DNA of 64,000 nucleotides from Bacillus sp. OV322 (GTDB taxonomy: Bacteria > Bacillota > Bacilli > Bacillales > DSM-1321). The stretch lies in the NCBI RefSeq assembly GCF_900112495.1, contig NZ_FOMA01000004.1, positions 124,001-188,000 of the forward strand. The letters are read 5' to 3'. The notes beneath the pieces are model-generated. The model made no database searches and had not been told where the DNA came from. It saw nothing but the letters and a program-made list of their open reading frames with translations. Each line of letters opens with the position of its first letter. Within the stretch, counting starts at the first letter, position 1. Made by a program: the position numbers and the translations under genes. This document shows positions 15,574 through 23,972 of this stretch, piece by piece.

Positions 15574-16743
15574 TTATGGGTTTACCTTTGTTTCATATGT
15601 TTGTTTGCCGTCGACGTATTTCAGGATAACGGCTGATTTGATTGGGTTGTGTTCTTTGTCCAGTGTAAGCTTTCCAGATACAAGGGAAAGGTCCTTTGTT
15701 TCTTCTAGAGCTTTTTTGATTTTTTCAGGACTTGCATCTTTAGAGCGTTTGATAGCATCAGCTAGGAAGTATGCTGTGTCATAGCCAAGTGCTGCGAATG
15801 CATCCGGGTCCTGATTGTATTTCTTGTGGTAGGCGGAAACGAATTCTTGAACCTTTTTATCCTTGTCTCCTGCAGAATAGTGATTAGTGATGAACGTGTT
15901 TTTCAATGGATCAGCACCGGCAATTTCCGTAAGTTTCGGAGAATCCCAGCCGTCTCCGCCCATGAACGGCACTTCAATGCCTGCCTGGCGGGCCTGCTTC
16001 AGGATCAGGCCGACTTCTTCGTAATAGCCTGGAAGGAAGATGAATTCAGGCTTCTTGGCTTTAAGGCGTGTAAGTGTGGCACGGAAATCTGTATCCTTCG
16101 CCTGGTATGCTTCTTCACCTACGATTGTACCGCCTTTTTCCGTAAATGACTTCTTGAATGCAGCAGCAAGTCCTTTAGAATAGTCACTCGCACTGTCAAT
16201 GTAAATGGCTGCCGTCTTAACCTTCAGTGTATCGATGGCATAGTTTGCTGCAACCGTTCCCTGGAATGGATCGATAAAGCATGTCCTGAATACATAATCA
16301 TTCACTTTTCCGCCTTTTGAAGTGATATCAGGGTTCGTTCCTGTCGGTGTGATCAGCGGCACTTTATTGGTGTCTGCAATCTGGACCTGTGCCAGCGTGT
16401 TCGTGCTTGTTGCAGCACCGATGACAGCAGCAACTTTATCCTGGCTGACTAGTTTGATTGAGCCGTTTGTTGCTTCTGCAGCTTCTGATTTGTTATCCAC
16501 TGCGACCAGCTTCAGCTTTTTGCCGTTTATTTTCTTTTTGTTAATTTCTTCGAACGCAAGCTTTACCCCTTTGTTTACAGATTGGCCGTATGAAGCAACC
16601 CCGCCTGAGAGCTCAAGGTTTCCGCCAATCTTAATTGTATCTCCTCCGCCTGAACCGCCTGTGCTGGCAGCTCCGCATCCGGACAGCACACCTGCCGCAA
16701 GTGAAAATGATAATGCCATTCCTGCAAGCTTTTTCTTATTCAT
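15574..16743 (-). CDS. livK: Branched-chain amino-acid binding lipoprotein LivK
   Basis: 389 residues. A lipoprotein signal with lipobox L-S-G-C (Cys at residue 23) is followed by a Gly/Ser linker and a periplasmic-binding-protein type 1 fold (IKIGGNLELSGGVASYGQSVNKGVKLAFEEIN...). It captures Leu/Ile/Val or related amino acids outside the membrane and delivers them to LivHM. AAGGGGG sits 7 bases before the ATG at 16743. It is the first gene of the operon, with a CodY-like box 74-88 bp upstream. Confidence 0.93.
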   Translation of the reverse strand: MNKKKLAGMALSFSLAAGVLSGCGAASTGGSGGGDTIKIGGNLELSGGVASYGQSVNKGVKLAFEEINKKKINGKKLKLVAVDNKSEAAEATNGSIKLVSQDKVAAVIGAATSTNTLAQVQIADTNKVPLITPTGTNPDITSKGGKVNDYVFRTCFIDPFQGTVAANYAIDTLKVKTAAIYIDSASDYSKGLAAAFKKSFTEKGGTIVGEEAYQAKDTDFRATLTRLKAKKPEFIFLPGYYEEVGLILKQARQAGIEVPFMGGDGWDSPKLTEIAGADPLKNTFITNHYSAGDKDKKVQEFVSAYHKKYNQDPDAFAALGYDTAYFLADAIKRSKDASPEKIKKALEETKDLSLVSGKLTLDKEHNPIKSAVILKYVDGKQTYETKVNP

Positions 16744-16816
16744 CAAAAAACCCCCTTAGTAATAGTTCCTATGTACTACCCTGAAAAAGTTAAAACGTAA
16801 TAGCTTGAATAAAAAT

Positions 16817-16831
16817 AATATTCTGAAAATA
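16817..16831. promoter_or_regulatory. Putative CodY box upstream of livK
   Basis: AATATTCTGAAAATA matches the CodY consensus AATTTTCWGAAAATT at 13 of 15 positions. CodY represses branched-chain amino-acid transport in Bacillus when GTP and isoleucine are plentiful, so repression of the liv operon here is expected. The rest of the 370-bp gap (16747-17113) is AT-rich, with no gene seen. Confidence 0.6.
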
Positions 16832-17059
16832 TTTTATATCATAAATACGAATTCGTCTAGATACTATTTTTCAAGTTGAAAAAAGCGAACGTTTGCACAG
16901 CACACATGAGCTTAGAAGAAAAACTATTCTGTCCAAATGGTTATCCTTTTGCTTGTTATACAAAGGATTGTGGTGTTTTATGGATTTTGCCAAGAGGGAG
17001 TGGATAAGCTTAATATATCCAGGTGAAGTAACAGTGGCGTGAAGATGTTATTTTAAAAG

Positions 17060-17096
17060 AATAAAAAAGAAACTGATTCCGTTGGGAAACAGTTTC
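17060..17096 (-). terminator. Terminator of tcdA
   Basis: A 12-bp stem with one mismatch (GAAACTGATTCC/GGAAACAGTTTC), tetraloop GTTG-like, followed on the minus strand by CTTTTTTATTC. Confidence 0.8.
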
Positions 17097-17113
17097 AAAA
17101 TTTATAGTAATTT

Positions 17114-17875
17114 TTAATCATTTACACGGGAAATCGGGATGTCTTTTAAAATTTCACGCATAACCCAGCTTGCGGCAATCAGTCCGGCAACCGACGGAAC
17201 AAATGCATTTGAGGAAGGAGGCATTTGTGCTTTCCGGATTTTGGCGGCATCATTGCCGACTTCTTTCCGTACTTCTTCTTTGATAACGATAGGGCTTTCG
17301 TCAGAGAAAATGACTGGTATCCCCTTTTTGATGCCTTCCTTGCGCAGCCTTGTGCGGATTACTTTGGCAATCGGGTCGGTGTGCGTTTTGGAGATATCGG
17401 CAATCTGGAATCTTGTCGGATCCATCTTGTTGGCAGCTCCCATGCTTGAGATCATCGGGATGTTGCGTTTAAGGCATTCCTTCATTAAATGAAGCTTATA
17501 CATGATTGTATCAGAAGCATCCACTACATAATCAAGGCCATAGCTGAAAAATTCTTCGTATGTTTCTTCTGTATAAAACATTTTCAGTGAAATGACTTCA
17601 CAGTCCGGATTGATATCTTTGATGCGTTCCTTCATTAAATCTGCCTTTGGCTGACCGACAGTTGAAAGCAGGGCAATTACCTGGCGATTGACGTTTGTGA
17701 TATCCACATCATCTTTGTCCACCAAAATCAAGCGCCCAACTCCAGAACGTGCCAGCGCCTCCGCAGCAAATGAACCTACTCCGCCGATGCCAAGAACGGC
17801 AACCGTTGTATTTTTTACAGTCTCAAGACCATCTTTTCCTATAGCTAACTCATTACGCGAAAATTGATGCAGCAT
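17114..17875 (-). CDS. tcdA: tRNA threonylcarbamoyladenosine dehydratase TcdA
   Basis: 253 residues of the ThiF/MoeB/E1 superfamily. The ATP-binding loop GIGGVGSFAAEALARSGVG and the D-x-D-x-V-x-x-x-N-x-N-R-Q motif (DKDDVDITNVNRQ) are intact. TcdA cyclises t6A at position 37 of ANN-decoding tRNAs to ct6A. In B. subtilis the homologue (YrvM) lies beside aspS, matching the position here. Monocistronic, with its own terminator. The name rests on family and synteny. Confidence 0.9.
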   Translation of the reverse strand: MLHQFSRNELAIGKDGLETVKNTTVAVLGIGGVGSFAAEALARSGVGRLILVDKDDVDITNVNRQVIALLSTVGQPKADLMKERIKDINPDCEVISLKMFYTEETYEEFFSYGLDYVVDASDTIMYKLHLMKECLKRNIPMISSMGAANKMDPTRFQIADISKTHTDPIAKVIRTRLRKEGIKKGIPVIFSDESPIVIKEEVRKEVGNDAAKIRKAQMPPSSNAFVPSVAGLIAASWVMREILKDIPISRVND

Positions 17876-18049
17876 AGTCAGTTCAACTCCATATAATTGT
17901 CTTAATCTTTATAATTCCCATAGATGAATATATCATAAACCTCGCTAAAAACAAGCAAATTCCTCGGAATTACATGGGCTGCTGGATTGGATTTTCTTTG
18001 CTCTTTTTTGAAAAGCTTTTTTCGTAAATTTTGCTGCTTTGGAATAGGG

Positions 18050-18177
18050 TGGTTGATTTCCGCTTCAAGATGCTCGCTTTCCGCGGGGCGGGTGTTAAGC
18101 CTCCTCGGCTGCGCCTGCGGGGTCTCAACTTTCTCGCTAATCCCGCAGGAGTCTCCCACCTTACGCTCCAATCAACC
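18050..18177 (-). repeat. Family D GC-rich repeat, copy 1
   Basis: About 130 bp, GC-rich, with the pattern TTGATTGGAGCG...GGAGACTCCTGCGGGATTAGCG...GAGACCCCGCAGG...GAGGAGGC...GCGGAAAGCGAGC (read on the minus strand). The same element is at 39341-39472. Similar repeats are very common in Bacillaceae genomes (from memory). It has strong internal pairing (CTCCTGCGGG/CCCGCAGGAG). Confidence 0.75.
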
Positions 18178-18255
18178 AGATTTTACAATGGGATCGCCTT
18201 GCCGAACTATTTAAAAGACAACAATCTTTAAAAAGAGAGCTTTTTGAAAAAAGTC

Positions 18256-18550
18256 ATTTGGCTCCAATCCCCTTCTATTTCGCTCGAATGGACTGTGAAT
18301 TCGCTCTAATTAGGGGCTATTTGGCTCGAATGAGGCTTATTCGGAACTATTATCCATTTAACTGGAAATTAACCTGGTGTAAAATCTGTAATTACAGCCA
18401 TCCATCGAGGGCAGCTTGCCTTATGATGGGTGTTTTTCTAAAAAAGCGTATCAAATGTTTGTCCCAGCGTTTAAAACCAGCCTAGTTTCTTACAGAATTC
18501 AGCTTACATGCGAGTCCTTTCGAAAAAATCCGGTGAGCTAGGATACCAAC
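18256..18550 (-). repeat. Composite repeat copy A4 with 21-bp array
   Basis: Read on the minus strand: a GACTCGCATG...GAATTCTGTAAGAAACTAG module, an ACAAACATTTGATACGC module, the TTTCCA...TGGATAATAG head, and then about four 21-bp units (18256-18345). The upstream modules match those at 28.9-29.1 kb closely. It fills most of the 700-bp gene-free stretch between tcdA and the VOC gene, with family D copy 1. Confidence 0.8.
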
Positions 18551-18576
18551 TCTATGAAATAGGGAAAAATTATGAT

Positions 18577-19032
18577 TTACTTACGTTTCAGCCACTCTTC
18601 AAATGTCATCATTTCAAAATCTTCTTCTGTATCTAATCGTATTGGAGTTATCAGTTCAATGGAGTTGCCATCTGGATCATCAAAATAGATGGCAGCATGT
18701 GCTTGAGGATTGTTAGGCAATACAAGCGGCTGGCGATGTTCATCAAAACCAAAAGCTGTACGAATTGCAATCCCTTTTTCATTTAGCCATTGTTTCGCAT
18801 GTAAAATATCCGCTCTATCTACATTAAATGCTATGTGGCGTAATGAAGGATGATAAGGCACCTCTACCCGTTCCGTTTCCCACAATCCCAGCCAGCTCTC
18901 TCCTTTTGCAATCCAGAAAAATACTAGCTTTTCCGTTTTATAGGCAATTTCCAATCCTAACTTTTTGTAAAATGAAATCGATACTTCTAAATTACTTACT
19001 GGCAAATGTGCTTCATATAACCCTTTTATCAA
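18577..19032 (-). CDS. VOC/glyoxalase-fold protein, TTG start
   Basis: 151 residues. A single vicinal-oxygen-chelate domain with two beta-alpha-beta-beta-beta halves: YEAHLPVSNLEVSISFYKKLGLE and RHIAFNV...YFDDPDGNSIELI. Metal-ligand candidates are His-8, His-71 and the Glu of SIELI. The frame is open far upstream, but GGGGTGA 5 bases before TTG at 19032 sets the start (M-I-K-G-L-Y-E-A-H). It could be a thiol transferase or resistance-type VOC protein; the substrate is unknown. It is the third gene of marR-DUF3147-VOC. Confidence 0.75.
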   Translation of the reverse strand: MIKGLYEAHLPVSNLEVSISFYKKLGLEIAYKTEKLVFFWIAKGESWLGLWETERVEVPYHPSLRHIAFNVDRADILHAKQWLNEKGIAIRTAFGFDEHRQPLVLPNNPQAHAAIYFDDPDGNSIELITPIRLDTEEDFEMMTFEEWLKRK

Positions 19033-19049
19033 TAGAATCACCCCTTTTC

Positions 19050-19409
19050 TCAGTATATGTTGAAGAATAGAACTTTTATATATTTTACGACATGATCTTG
19101 AACCCATAAAAATACCAGCCAGCATGCTACTCCTAAACCAATTGATGTAAATAAATGAATGGAGTTTTGTAAAGCCAGATAAACAGTTATTAACAAAACA
19201 GCAGTTGCGGGAAATCCCCAAAGCACTCCTAGTGCAAACTTGCTTAATGTTGCTGTTTCTTCTCCTTGAACATATAGCCATATAATGCTAAGTAAGCTGA
19301 CAAGCGGAAGAGCAGCTATTATTCCTCCATACGAAGGGAACCTTCTTGAAATCTCCGTAACAACACTGATAACGATAGCTGAAGCAATTATTTTTGCTAT
19401 TACATACAT
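19050..19409 (-). CDS. DUF3147 family membrane protein
   Basis: 119 residues with four predicted membrane helices. The core FPSYGGIIAALPLVSLLSIIWLYVQGE and LGVLWGFPATAVLL are typical of DUF3147. No function is established for the family. Its ATG lies within the end of the marR gene (10-bp overlap), so the two are coupled, and the VOC gene follows 17 bp later. Confidence 0.78.
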   Translation of the reverse strand: MYVIAKIIASAIVISVVTEISRRFPSYGGIIAALPLVSLLSIIWLYVQGEETATLSKFALGVLWGFPATAVLLITVYLALQNSIHLFTSIGLGVACWLVFLWVQDHVVKYIKVLFFNIY

Positions 19410-19816
19410 TGTTTTGCCCGCTCACTTAAAATTTTCAAGGCTTGTTCTACTATATTCACTTCATTTTGGTCGAGTTGTTTCAAAACATCCTCCAATTTTT
19501 CTTCATCTAAACTTGTATTTCTATGTAATACTTCTTTACCAGCATCTGTTAAAAAAAGGATTACTTTTCTCTCATCAAAAGGATCTCTTTCCTTTGTTAA
19601 ATATTTTTTCTCAATCGCTCTTTTAACATGTTCTGAGGCTGTATTATGGGAAACTTGTAAGTATGAAGCTACTTCATTTACCCCTATCTCTTTCTGCTTA
19701 TCTACAAGCTGAAGAATCCTGATAACTTGGTGGGAGATTTTTTCTTTATGGGGATAATGTAAATGGAAATATATGTCTGTCCAATATTGGTTTAAGAGTG
19801 AAACTTTGCTGTTCAT
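19400..19816 (-). CDS. MarR-family transcriptional regulator
   Basis: 138 residues with a winged helix (about 35-100): INEVASYLQVSHNTASEHVKR as the recognition helix-turn-helix, and DPFDERKVILFLTDAGKEVL as the wing, with the DxRx3V/L signature slightly altered. MarR dimers usually repress their own operon until a phenolic or oxidising ligand binds. Here it leads a three-gene operon with a DUF3147 protein and a VOC protein, so autoregulation is likely. No operator palindrome was pinned down. Confidence 0.85.
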   Translation of the reverse strand: MNSKVSLLNQYWTDIYFHLHYPHKEKISHQVIRILQLVDKQKEIGVNEVASYLQVSHNTASEHVKRAIEKKYLTKERDPFDERKVILFLTDAGKEVLHRNTSLDEEKLEDVLKQLDQNEVNIVEQALKILSERAKQCM

Positions 19817-19911
19817 TAATACCTCTCCTTTTTATCTTATAATGCGATTATATCGTATAACAGGATATAAAGTAAAGACGTGCTTTAAATACGAATTTCT
19901 CTGCCTAAACT

Positions 19912-19943
19912 AAAAAAACCCCCAGCACATTCAGTACTGGGGG
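19912..19943 (-). terminator. Terminator of 6S RNA
   Basis: The minus-strand stem CCCCCAGTAC/GTGCTGGGGG with a short loop is followed by seven T. It lies about 20 bp beyond the 3' end of 6S RNA. Confidence 0.85.
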
Positions 19944-19963
19944 TTGGATTAGACAATATAAAG

Positions 19964-20155
19964 GCAAGAGTCCCGATTGTGCCGTTTACGCCTTCGTTTT
20001 GAACCCGCTCTCCGCAGGTGGGTGCTCGGTTCTGGGCTTCTGTAAGTCCTCCTCGAGGGAAGGCTTTTACGCAGCCTGGAAACTAGGGGCTCCCGTAACT
20101 ATAAGTGTTCGGTCAAAACTTATAGGTTAAAGAACGTACACATCAGGACTCTTGC
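19964..20155 (-). ncRNA. bsrA: 6S RNA (6S-1/BsrA type)
   Basis: About 192 nt. The 5' GCAAGAGTCCTGAT and 3' ATCGGGACTCTTGC pair to form the closing stem (one G-U-type change). The interior has the long irregular hairpin with a large central bulge that mimics an open promoter. Its place between tcdA and aspS is the same as B. subtilis 6S-1 RNA (from memory). 6S RNA binds sigma-A RNA polymerase and modulates growth-phase transcription. Likely promoter: TTGAAA (20190-20195), 18 bp, TAAGAT (20166-20171). Confidence 0.85.
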
Positions 20156-20213
20156 TATTGAATGTATCTTATCATATTGTCAGACTATTTTTCAAGAGAT
20201 ATATTATAGGACA

Positions 20214-21989
20214 TTATTCATGTTTTTTTGGTGCAATGCTTAGGGAAAGTTCCTTCAGCTGGCTATCACTTACGCTGCTTGGAGCCGCTGTTAACAGGTC
20301 ACTTGCACTTGCTGTTTTCGGGAATGCAATGGTGTCGCGCAGGTTCGTGCGGCCTGCCAGCAGCATGACAAGGCGATCAAGTCCAAGAGCGATTCCTCCG
20401 TGCGGCGGCGTTCCGTATTCGAAGGCCTCCATCAGGAATCCGAATTGTTCATTTGCTTCTTCAGCAGAGAAACCTAATACTTCGAACATTTTTTCCTGAA
20501 TGCCGCGTTCGAATATACGAAGAGATCCTCCGCCAAGTTCGTAGCCGTTCAAAACTAAGTCATAGGCTTGTGCGCGGACGCTTGCAGGATCGCTTTCAAG
20601 CTTATCCAGGTCTTCGCGGAAAGGCATTGTGAATGGATGGTGAGCTGCAAAATAACGGCCCATTTCATCGTCATATTCAAGAAGCGGCCAGTCTGTCACC
20701 CAAAGGAAATTGAACAGGCTTGAGTCAATTAATCCTCTTTCTTTTCCTATTTTAATGCGCAGCGCTCCAAGGGCATCGGCCACAATGCTTTTTTTGTCTG
20801 CTACAAACAGCAGAAGGTCGCCGTCTTCGGCTTCAGTGGAGGCAAGTAGTGCTTTTTGTGCTTCTTCGTCAAAGAATTTAGCGATTGGCCCTTTAACAGC
20901 GCCCTCTTCAGCTTTAAGCCATGCAAGGCCCTTTGCTCCGTAAACAGCAGCGAATTCGCCAAGAGCATCGATATCTTTGCGGGAATAAGCGGAACCTCCG
21001 CCTTTCACATTAATGGCTTTAACCTGTCCGCCATTTGCAACCGCACCAGAGAATACCTTAAATCCGCTGTCTTTTACAAGCTCGGAAAGATCAATCAATT
21101 CCATAGCAAAGCGTGTGTCCGGTTTATCAGATCCATAGCGGCTCATTGCTTCATCATAGGTCATTCTTGGGAAAGGAAGGGTTACATCAAGTCCTTTCAC
21201 TTCTGTCATGACTTTGGCCATCATGTTTTCCGTCATCTTAATGATGTCTTCCTGGCTCAGGAAGCTTGTTTCAATATCGATCTGTGTAAATTCAGGCTGT
21301 CTGTCTGCACGCAGGTCTTCATCACGGAAACAGCGGGCAATCTGGTAATATCTTTCTACGCCTGAAACCATCAGCATTTGCTTGAATAGCTGAGGAGACT
21401 GCGGCAATGCGTAAAATTCGCCTTCGTGCACACGGCTTGGCACCAAATAGTCACGCGCACCTTCTGGAGTGCTCTTCGTCAAGATTGGCGTTTCAATATC
21501 AAGGAAGCCTTCGCTGTCCAGATAGTCGCGGACTGCCTTCGTTGTCTGGTGGCGCATTTTCAATGTCTCGAACATGGCCGGACGGCGCAGATCCAAGTAA
21601 CGGTATTTCAGGCGAAGATCCTCAGATACTTCCGTTTTGTCTGCAATCATAAAAGGAGGAGTTTTTGCTTCATTAATAATGCTTACAGAATCAGCAGAAA
21701 CCTCAATTTTTCCAGTCGCGATATTGCTGTTGATGTTGCTTTCGCTCCTTGCAAGCACGGTGCCTGTAATATCAAGCACATACTCTGTACGGATCTTTTC
21801 GGCCGTTTCCAGCGCTTCCTTTGAAGCATCCGGATTGAAAACAACCTGGACGATTCCTGAACGGTCTCTAAGATCGATGAAAATCAATCCGCCAAGGTCC
21901 CTTCTTTTTTGTACCCAGCCTTTTAATGTAACCTTTTCACCTATTGCTTGTTCAGTGACTTCACCACAGAAATACGATCTCCCAAACAT
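20214..21989 (-). CDS. aspS: Aspartyl-tRNA synthetase
   Basis: 591 residues, the usual bacterial length. An N-terminal OB-fold anticodon-binding domain ([26 protein letters not shown]) is followed by the class II core with motif 1, motif 2 ([23 protein letters not shown]), an inserted GAD domain (about 290-410) and motif 3 ([13 protein letters not shown]). It charges tRNA-Asp. It lies 12 bp after hisS and shares its T-box leader. Whether it is discriminating or also charges tRNA-Asn is not read here. Confidence 0.97.
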   Translation of the reverse strand: MFGRSYFCGEVTEQAIGEKVTLKGWVQKRRDLGGLIFIDLRDRSGIVQVVFNPDASKEALETAEKIRTEYVLDITGTVLARSESNINSNIATGKIEVSADSVSIINEAKTPPFMIADKTEVSEDLRLKYRYLDLRRPAMFETLKMRHQTTKAVRDYLDSEGFLDIETPILTKSTPEGARDYLVPSRVHEGEFYALPQSPQLFKQMLMVSGVERYYQIARCFRDEDLRADRQPEFTQIDIETSFLSQEDIIKMTENMMAKVMTEVKGLDVTLPFPRMTYDEAMSRYGSDKPDTRFAMELIDLSELVKDSGFKVFSGAVANGGQVKAINVKGGGSAYSRKDIDALGEFAAVYGAKGLAWLKAEEGAVKGPIAKFFDEEAQKALLASTEAEDGDLLLFVADKKSIVADALGALRIKIGKERGLIDSSLFNFLWVTDWPLLEYDDEMGRYFAAHHPFTMPFREDLDKLESDPASVRAQAYDLVLNGYELGGGSLRIFERGIQEKMFEVLGFSAEEANEQFGFLMEAFEYGTPPHGGIALGLDRLVMLLAGRTNLRDTIAFPKTASASDLLTAAPSSVSDSQLKELSLSIAPKKHE

Positions 21990-22001
21990 TTCGTTTCCTC
22001 C

Positions 22002-23282
22002 TCAGGATTGCTGCTTTTTAAATTCTTCTACAAATGACTCAAGCGCCATTTCTACTTGCTCGCCTGTTGCCATATTTTTTAAATTGATCTTGTCATTTTC
22101 AAGCTCATCATCGCCAAGAACAGCCACATATCGGGCTCCAAGGCGGTCCGCTGATTTGAATTGAGCCTTTGCTTTGCGGTCGAGATAATCCTTTTCAACA
22201 GCAAAGCCTGCATTCCGCAGCTGATAGGCAAGCTTAACGGTATAATCTCTTGCAGCATCCCCTAATGAAACAAGATAGCAGTCAATGCCCTGTTCAATCG
22301 GAAGCTCTACCTTTTCAGCCTCTAATGCCGCAATCAGCCGCTCGATGCTTAATGCAAAGCCGATCCCTGGCGTTCCCGGTGCATCCGAGCCGCCGATTTC
22401 TTCAGCAAGGCCATTGTACCGGCCGCCGCCGCATAATGTTGTAATGGCGCCGAAGCCTTCTGCATCGCTCATGATTTCAAACGCGGTGTGGTTATAGTAA
22501 TCAAGCCCGCGGACAAGTGTAGGATCCAGGATATATTCAATTCCCAAATCGTCCAGGTGCTGTTTCACCTTTTCAAAATAAGCCACAGATTCTTCATTCA
22601 GGTAATCCAAAATGGAAGGAGCTGTTTTCATCAATTCGTGGTCATGATCTTTTTTGCAATCCAGAATGCGCAGCGGATTTTTGTGAAGGCGGTTGTTGCA
22701 GTCACTGCAGAATTCATCGATCCGCGGTTCAAAGTGTGCAACAAGCGCATTGCGGTGCGCTGTTCTGCTTTCTTTATCGCCAAGACTGTTCAATACAAGC
22801 TTCAGCTTTTTTAAGCCAAGCTCTTTGTACAGGTTCATTGCAAGGGAAAGGACTTCAGCATCAATGGCCGGATCTGCACTTCCCAATGCCTCGATACCGA
22901 ATTGGACGAACTGGCGGAAGCGTCCTGCCTGCGGGCGTTCATAGCGGAACATTGGGCCCACATAATAAAGCTTTACAGGCTGGTTCGCCCAGCCGAACAT
23001 TTTATTTTCCACATATGATCTTACAGCTGAAGCGGTACCTTCCGGACGAAGCGTTAAATCACGGTCGCCGCGGTCCTTGAAGGAGTACATTTCTTTTTGC
23101 ACAATATCCGTCGTATCTCCGACTCCGCGAAGGAAAAGCTCAGTGTGCTCGAAAATCGGTGTCCGTATTTCCTTATACTGATAGCGTCTGCACAGCTCTC
23201 TTGCTTTGTTTTCAATATATTGCCAAACCTCTGAAGTACCAGGCAATATATCCTGGGTGCCTCTTGGTATCTGAATCGACAT
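22002..23282 (-). CDS. hisS: Histidyl-tRNA synthetase
   Basis: 426 residues from ATG 23282 ([11 protein letters not shown]), set by AAGGAGG upstream. Earlier in-frame codons fall in the T-box leader. Class II core with motif 2 ([20 protein letters not shown]), the histidine-specific [14 protein letters not shown] and motif 3 ([11 protein letters not shown]), then the C-terminal anticodon-binding domain. It charges tRNA-His. First gene of hisS-aspS. Confidence 0.97.
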   Translation of the reverse strand: MSIQIPRGTQDILPGTSEVWQYIENKARELCRRYQYKEIRTPIFEHTELFLRGVGDTTDIVQKEMYSFKDRGDRDLTLRPEGTASAVRSYVENKMFGWANQPVKLYYVGPMFRYERPQAGRFRQFVQFGIEALGSADPAIDAEVLSLAMNLYKELGLKKLKLVLNSLGDKESRTAHRNALVAHFEPRIDEFCSDCNNRLHKNPLRILDCKKDHDHELMKTAPSILDYLNEESVAYFEKVKQHLDDLGIEYILDPTLVRGLDYYNHTAFEIMSDAEGFGAITTLCGGGRYNGLAEEIGGSDAPGTPGIGFALSIERLIAALEAEKVELPIEQGIDCYLVSLGDAARDYTVKLAYQLRNAGFAVEKDYLDRKAKAQFKSADRLGARYVAVLGDDELENDKINLKNMATGEQVEMALESFVEEFKKQQS

Positions 23283-23315
23283 GAATTTTCCTCCTTGCAT
23301 TTTTTCATGGTAAAA

Positions 23316-23604
23316 ACAAAAAACTCCCGTCCCGTGTAACATCATCGTTACAAGGGACGAGAGTTTGAATTCCCGTGGTGCCACCCTAGTTGAAGCACAG
23401 ATTCATGCTTCCTCTTAAAAACAGTTAACGCCTGTCTACGTCCATCTCCTACTAAAGATCACTTTTTCAGAGTGAAGCCTACGGAGTGTTCATTCATTAA
23501 GGCAGCATGCGGAAATGTTTTCAGCCTGAGGCATTTCCTCTCTTTTCATGTGGTTCTTAACTACTGTTCTCCATCATTGGTTATTGCTTGATATGTAATA
23601 TAAT
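23316..23604 (-). promoter_or_regulatory. T-box riboswitch leader of hisS-aspS
   Basis: The T-box core GGGTGGCACCACGGG (23372-23386) is followed by the terminator AAACTCTCGTCCC...GGGACGGGAGTTT with a T-run (23316-23366). A stem I with an AGTA bulge (GGAGAACAGTAG, 23561-23572) pairs GGAG with CTCC near 23481-23485. The specifier region reads GAACAC (23486-23491), so CAC (His) or AAC (Asn) is possible. Uncharged tRNA stabilises the antiterminator and allows synthetase expression. Confidence 0.92.
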
Positions 23605-23610
23605 GTTCTA

Positions 23611-23639
23611 ATCATAAAGACACCCGGTCTAATTGTCAA
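23611..23639 (-). promoter_or_regulatory. Sigma-A promoter of hisS leader
   Basis: TTGACA (23634-23639 complement), a 17-bp spacer and TATGAT (23611-23616 complement) give an almost perfect sigma-A promoter. Transcription would start near 23604, just upstream of stem I of the T-box. Confidence 0.85.
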
Positions 23640-23658
23640 GACCGGTTTCTGTGAAATC

Positions 23659-23826
23659 TTAATTTCCTTTTTTATTTTTCAGTTTTTTAACGGCCCTGAC
23701 ATTCATCCCGAATTCTGTGCTGAACTCCATTCCGCTTTGTTCTTTTTGGGTAAAATCCCGGAAATCCACACCTGCCAATTGATTGGCGCCATGCAGGCTC
23801 ACCTGTCCTTTTTCGCTGAACTTCAT
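23659..23826 (-). CDS. Small conserved-looking protein (55 aa)
   Basis: Begins M-K-F-S-E-K-G-Q-V-S-L-H-G-A-N and ends K-L-K-N-K-K-G-N. The ribosome binding site AAGGAGGAT is 7 bases before this ATG; an ATG six codons earlier overlaps that site. I recall a small gene of this size (yrzK) between hisS and the amidase gene in B. subtilis, so this may be its homologue; not verified. Function unknown. The basic C-terminus is notable. Confidence 0.6.
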   Translation of the reverse strand: MKFSEKGQVSLHGANQLAGVDFRDFTQKEQSGMEFSTEFGMNVRAVKKLKNKKGN

Positions 23827-23972
23827 GTGTCCATCCTCCTTCAATACTTTCCATTTCCTGCCGATATATAAGCCACAATGACTATTCTTCCCTTTCTCAG
23901 CTTTTTTTTGCAGGGAAATTCATTTTTTTATCGAAATTACAGAAGTGGAAAAAGGAGGCCTATTATTAACAG

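Noticed and set aside
21637-22164. 175-codon frame antisense to aspS/hisS
   Set aside because: It overlaps two essential synthetase genes and lacks an initiation signal.
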